10,086 nucleotides of DNA from Candidatus Bathyarchaeota archaeon (GTDB lineage: Archaea; Thermoproteota; Bathyarchaeia; RBG-16-48-13; GCA-020355125): positions 1 through 10,086 of the forward strand of contig JAUWJG010000023.1 of assembly GCA_030607815.1 (NCBI GenBank), read 5' to 3'. Of the stretch, positions 7,522 through 10,086 are shown piece after piece (within the stretch, counting starts at the first letter, position 1; each line of letters begins with the position of its first letter). The notes beneath the pieces are model-generated. The model was not told the origin of the DNA. It saw only the letters and a program-made list of their open reading frames with translations, and did no database searches. The position numbers were made by a program, and so were the translations under genes.

Positions 7522-7988
7522 TGCACCGGAGATTCATTGTTTCAGATCCAGATAAATGTGTAGGATGTCGAATTTGTGGTCTTGTGTGTTCGTTAATTAA
7601 AGAAAAGGGATTCAATCCTTTATTATCCCGCATTCGAAGTATAAGAATGGAACCCACTTTTAATATATCAATTGCTTGTTGCTTGTGTGAAGATCCAACA
7701 TGTGTCAAATCTTGCCCAAAATCAGCATTATCAAAAAATATGGAAACTGGTATCATTCATGTAAATAAAGATAAATGTAATGGTTGTGCTTGGTGTATCG
7801 AGTCATGTGAATTCGGTACAATAATTTTACATCCAACAAAGAAGACCGTGGCAATCTGTGATCTTTGTGTTGGAGACCCTAAATGCATACAATACTGTCC
7901 AACGGGCGCACTTATGTTTGTATCAACAGAAGAAATATCACAAAAAACTCGAGAGAAATTATTTAAAATATTTGCTGAAAAGTTATAA
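7521..7988 (+). CDS. Four-cluster ferredoxin subunit of the aldehyde oxidoreductase (AorA/HydN-like)
   Basis: 155 residues with four [4Fe-4S] sets in the order seen in the HydN, BamC and AorA type: C13/16/19/23; C53/56/61/65 (CxxCxxxxCxxxCP); C86/89/92/96; and C113/116/122/126 (CxxCxxxxxCxxxCP). The stretched second and fourth sets are characteristic of these electron-wire subunits. It has no signal peptide and no membrane segment, so it is predicted cytoplasmic. Its ATG shares one base with the stop of the aldehyde oxidoreductase gene and has a strong ribosome site, as expected for a partner subunit. In Aromatoleum, AorA is the equivalent small subunit. The final 25 residues are helical and charged, without cysteine. 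The likely role is to carry electrons from the tungsten enzyme to another acceptor. Confidence 0.9.
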   Translation: MHRRFIVSDPDKCVGCRICGLVCSLIKEKGFNPLLSRIRSIRMEPTFNISIACCLCEDPTCVKSCPKSALSKNMETGIIHVNKDKCNGCAWCIESCEFGTIILHPTKKTVAICDLCVGDPKCIQYCPTGALMFVSTEEISQKTREKLFKIFAEKL

Positions 7989-8059
7989 ATCCTTCTATCA
8001 ACCGGAGATCCGTTATGTAGTAACTGTATAGTTATACGAATAAAATAATCTCCAATTAC

Positions 8060-8080
8060 TTATTTTATTTCTCTCCTTTT
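8060..8080 (+). terminator. Possible T-rich terminator of the aldehyde oxidoreductase operon
   Basis: A pyrimidine-rich run (TTATTTTATTTCTCTCCTTTT) lies about 70-90 bases after the ferredoxin stop, in the short gap before the convergent argH gene. Archaeal terminators are often U-rich without a hairpin. The support is composition only. Confidence 0.35.
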
Positions 8081-8088
8081 GGATAATA

Positions 8089-9582
8089 TTATAAAGAAAG
8101 ATATTTTTTTACAGTGTTTCTAAGATTTTCATTAGCTATCTCTAACTTTCTAGCTCGGGAAGCTATGTTGTTTTTATGTAAATCAAGTAGTTTTTTTCGA
8201 TTTTTTATCATTCTCTTCACTTCTTTAGGTATAGGACTTCCTAAAGTTTTGCGTTGTAAGAGACATGATTCTACATCTACAGTGCTCTGAATCATCATAT
8301 CGGTTACTGAGATGTTCTTTTCAAGAACTTTGATGGAGAGTTCATTCAGTAATTTAGCCGTTATGTTTTTAGGTTTAATATCTTTTATTATAATCTCTTT
8401 AATGAGATTTCCAACAAGTTTATGGGCTTCCCTGAAGGATAGGGAACTTGATTCAATGAGACGTTCTGCGAGGTCCATTGCAAAGGCGTGACTCTCAGAT
8501 GCAACCTTTTTCATTCTATCCTTATTGACTTTTACTGTAGAAATTACACCGGTTAAAATCGGTAGAGAGGCTGAAACTACATCAAGGCTATCCCATAGTG
8601 ATGTTTTCATCTCTTGAAGATCTCGATTATATCCTGTTGGGAGTCCTTTAATTATTGTAAGTAAACTTATTAAGTCTCCATAGACTTTCCCTGTCTTTCC
8701 ACGGATTAATTCTAGTGTACACGGATTCTTTTTCTGGGGCATCACACTAGAGACAGAAGAGTACTCATCAGCTATTTCTAAGAAACCATATTCAGTGCTG
8801 GACCAAATTATGAAATCCTCAGCTATTCGACTGAGTGTTGACATATGAATGGCTAATATACATGCCGTTTCTAATTCAAAATCCTTAGAACTAATAGCAT
8901 CTATCGAGTTTTCTATGACTCCATTGAAACCTAAGAGTGTTGTCGTTCTCATTCGGTTTAGGTTTAGACTTGATCCGCCAATAGGACCTGCACCCAGCGG
9001 ATTAAGATTTATTTTATCGTAGCAGTCTTGAAATCTTTGTATGTCTCGAAAAATTGAATCTGCATAAGCTAGAAGATAATGAGAAAAGACACCTATTTGA
9101 GCCTGCTGTGTATGTGTGTATAGTACCATAAGGGTTTCCGTGTGATCTTCCCCAATTTTCAACAGAGTATCTAGAAGATTGAGTATTAACTCTGACACTT
9201 TAATCAATTTAGCTCGTAAATACATCCGCATATCTACTGTAACTTGATCATTTCTCGACCTCCCTGAATGAAGCTTACCTCCGGTTTTAATGCCAATCTC
9301 TCCAATCACATAAGTTTCTATATATTCATGAATATCCTCAACTTCTAGATTATATTCTATCTTCTTCTCTCTCATTTCTGAGCGGAGCTTTTCCAAAGCA
9401 TAGAGAATCTTCCCTAAATCATCTTTATCGATAATATCCTGTTCGTATAACATTATATTATGAGCTTCAGTTCCATCTATGTCTTCTTCGAAAATTCTTT
9501 TATCTTCCTCAAGGGAGGAGATAAACCGAGCTGTTTCTTCATTAACTTTTCCTGTAAGCCTTGATCTATACACACTACTCAT
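8089..9582 (-). CDS. argH: Argininosuccinate lyase
   Basis: 497 residues; the family is usually near 460, so slightly long. It splits argininosuccinate into arginine and fumarate, the last step of arginine synthesis, in the cytoplasm. Diagnostic blocks: HSGRSRNDQVTVDMRMYLRA from H105; YTHTQQAQ at 155-162, with the T156-H157 pair of the active site; LGAGPIGGSSLNLNR at 196-210; the superfamily signature SSVMPQKKNP at 278-287, which includes the catalytic serine; and GYNRDLQEMK at 317-326. Compared with common ArgH, the THxQxAQP block has Ile instead of Pro and the GALAGT loop reads GPIGGSS; both changes leave catalytic residues intact. The start ATG at 9582 has a GAGGTG ribosome site five bases away. 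No argG or other arginine gene is in the window. Adenylosuccinate lyase is excluded by the ArgH-specific HSGRSRNDQ block. Confidence 0.95.
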   Translation of the reverse strand: MSSVYRSRLTGKVNEETARFISSLEEDKRIFEEDIDGTEAHNIMLYEQDIIDKDDLGKILYALEKLRSEMREKKIEYNLEVEDIHEYIETYVIGEIGIKTGGKLHSGRSRNDQVTVDMRMYLRAKLIKVSELILNLLDTLLKIGEDHTETLMVLYTHTQQAQIGVFSHYLLAYADSIFRDIQRFQDCYDKINLNPLGAGPIGGSSLNLNRMRTTTLLGFNGVIENSIDAISSKDFELETACILAIHMSTLSRIAEDFIIWSSTEYGFLEIADEYSSVSSVMPQKKNPCTLELIRGKTGKVYGDLISLLTIIKGLPTGYNRDLQEMKTSLWDSLDVVSASLPILTGVISTVKVNKDRMKKVASESHAFAMDLAERLIESSSLSFREAHKLVGNLIKEIIIKDIKPKNITAKLLNELSIKVLEKNISVTDMMIQSTVDVESCLLQRKTLGSPIPKEVKRMIKNRKKLLDLHKNNIASRARKLEIANENLRNTVKKYLSL

Positions 9583-9880
9583 TAAGACACCTCATAAGAG
9601 TACTATCTCCTGAACTTTAATAAATATTCCATAAGAAGCACTCTTCTCAGAGGGGTTAAAATGTAGCTATCCAAGAATTTTTTAAAAGAACGATAGAATT
9701 AATTCCAAGGGATGAGTTTAAAAAAGATTCATATCAAAACTAAAAGAAGATGAAAAGTAACGTGTTGATGAACAGAGTCTCATTAAATAATAGTAACGAC
9801 AATATTTCTATTTCACAAATTAAGACTCGTTTAATAAATAATCCTTTGGATATAGTTTATCACTTATTGCTTATTGATTT
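9583..9880. other. Gap between argH and the upstream zinc-ribbon gene
   Basis: Apart from the argH promoter elements, I see no convincing gene here. Read leftward, a T6 run at 9720-9726 and a pyrimidine-rich stretch near 9735-9755 lie 130-160 bases after the stop of the zinc-ribbon gene and could end its transcript. The rightward frame from 9750 runs into the zinc-ribbon gene on the opposite strand and is not supported. Confidence 0.35.
9588..9628 (-). promoter_or_regulatory. argH ribosome site and TATA-like box
   Basis: Read leftward, AATATTTATTAAAG (9616-9628) is TATA-like. It predicts transcription from about 9596, so the leader would be short and contain GAGGTG (9588-9593), five bases before the argH start. 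A second AGGAG at 9607-9611 lies too far from the start to be used. Confidence 0.5.
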
Positions 9881-10084
9881 TTATACCCTTTTTTGGTTTA
9901 CTGGAGTCTTTTTAATAACTCTTCGTTTAAGACGGGTTCCACAAATTTTACATACTTTAATAGATAAGTTTAAAGCATATCTTCTTTTACAAGCCGGACA
10001 GTACAGACCCCATTCGAAACGATAACGTATCCCAAAAGTCATTAGAGATGTATACTGTAAACCTAAGTATTCTGCAACGTTTTG
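9881..10084 (-). CDS. C-terminal end of a zinc-ribbon protein, cut by the window edge
   Basis: Leftward frame open from the right edge to a TAA at 9881-9883; the last 67 residues are visible, and the start lies beyond the window. The fragment holds two CxxC pairs, YCPAC (C29, C32) and VCKIC (C45, C48), separated by 12 residues, with a basic tail (KRR and RLKRR runs), a typical zinc ribbon. Before it is a hydrophobic and aromatic stretch (GIRYRFEWG) I do not recognise. It could be a DNA- or RNA-associated protein, but the visible part does not name the family. It shares direction with argH, 298 bases upstream of it, with separate promoters likely. Confidence 0.75.
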   Translation of the reverse strand, partial: QNVAEYLGLQYTSLMTFGIRYRFEWGLYCPACKRRYALNLSIKVCKICGTRLKRRVIKKTPVNQKRV

Positions 10085-10086
10085 AA

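Noticed and set aside
5659..7988. Reading the AOR and four-cluster protein as class II benzoyl-CoA reductase BamBC, with HdrA as BamE
   Set aside because: The architecture is similar, but the motifs only support the general AOR family and no other Bam or aromatic-degradation genes are present. A family tree would decide.
9750..10025. Rightward 91-residue open frame
   Set aside because: Its second half lies opposite the zinc-ribbon gene end, it has no recognisable motif, and it has only a weak AGAAG before the start.
1..10086. CRISPR array, tRNA, rRNA, insertion sequence or long direct repeats
   Set aside because: No regularly spaced repeats, cloverleaf-like segments, transposase motifs or terminal inverted repeats were seen by reading; a dedicated search was not possible.

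Overview
The window looks archaeal. It is AT-rich. Start sites are preceded by TATA-like boxes at archaeal spacing (before the genes beginning at 29, 2627, 2750, 5445 and 9582). Several starts carry GGAG or GAGGT ribosome sites. The gene content (HdrA with an MvhD domain, an HdrC-type protein, a polyferredoxin, a tungsten-type aldehyde:ferredoxin oxidoreductase) is typical of anaerobic archaea. An uncultured anaerobic lineage such as Asgard (Promethearchaeota) or Bathyarchaeia would fit, but nothing here fixes the phylum.

Layout. Positions 1-29 hold the first codons of a leftward gene with its own promoter. Positions 174-4198 hold a divergent pair: HdrA fused to MvhD (leftward, from 2627) and an HdrC-like two-cluster domain fused to a GltD-type FAD/NAD(P)H oxidoreductase (rightward, from 2750). 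They share a 122-base intergenic segment with one ATATATAT tract that could act as TATA box in both directions. Positions 4199-4494 are a convergent noncoding gap. Positions 4495-7988 hold a second divergent set: a six-cluster polyferredoxin (leftward, from 5445), and an aldehyde:ferredoxin oxidoreductase (rightward, from 5659) translationally coupled through a TAATG overlap to a four-cluster ferredoxin. After a 100-base convergent gap comes argininosuccinate lyase (8089-9582, leftward), which is housekeeping and unrelated. At the right edge a leftward gene is cut by the window; its last 67 codons encode a CxxC...CxxC zinc ribbon (9881-10084).

How the genes may work together (inference). The aldehyde oxidoreductase would oxidise an aldehyde to its acid and pass electrons to the coupled four-cluster protein, and perhaps on to the polyferredoxin or a soluble ferredoxin. 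HdrA-MvhD carries the flavin site used for electron bifurcation in Hdr complexes. The HdrC-GltD protein has the binding folds to link HdrA to NAD(P)H. No HdrB (CCG-domain) subunit and no hydrogenase subunit is present. The most interesting possibility is therefore a compact two-polypeptide, HdrA-based ferredoxin/NAD(P)H module next to an aldehyde-oxidising complex. Its parts belong to known families; the combination is what deserves a check.
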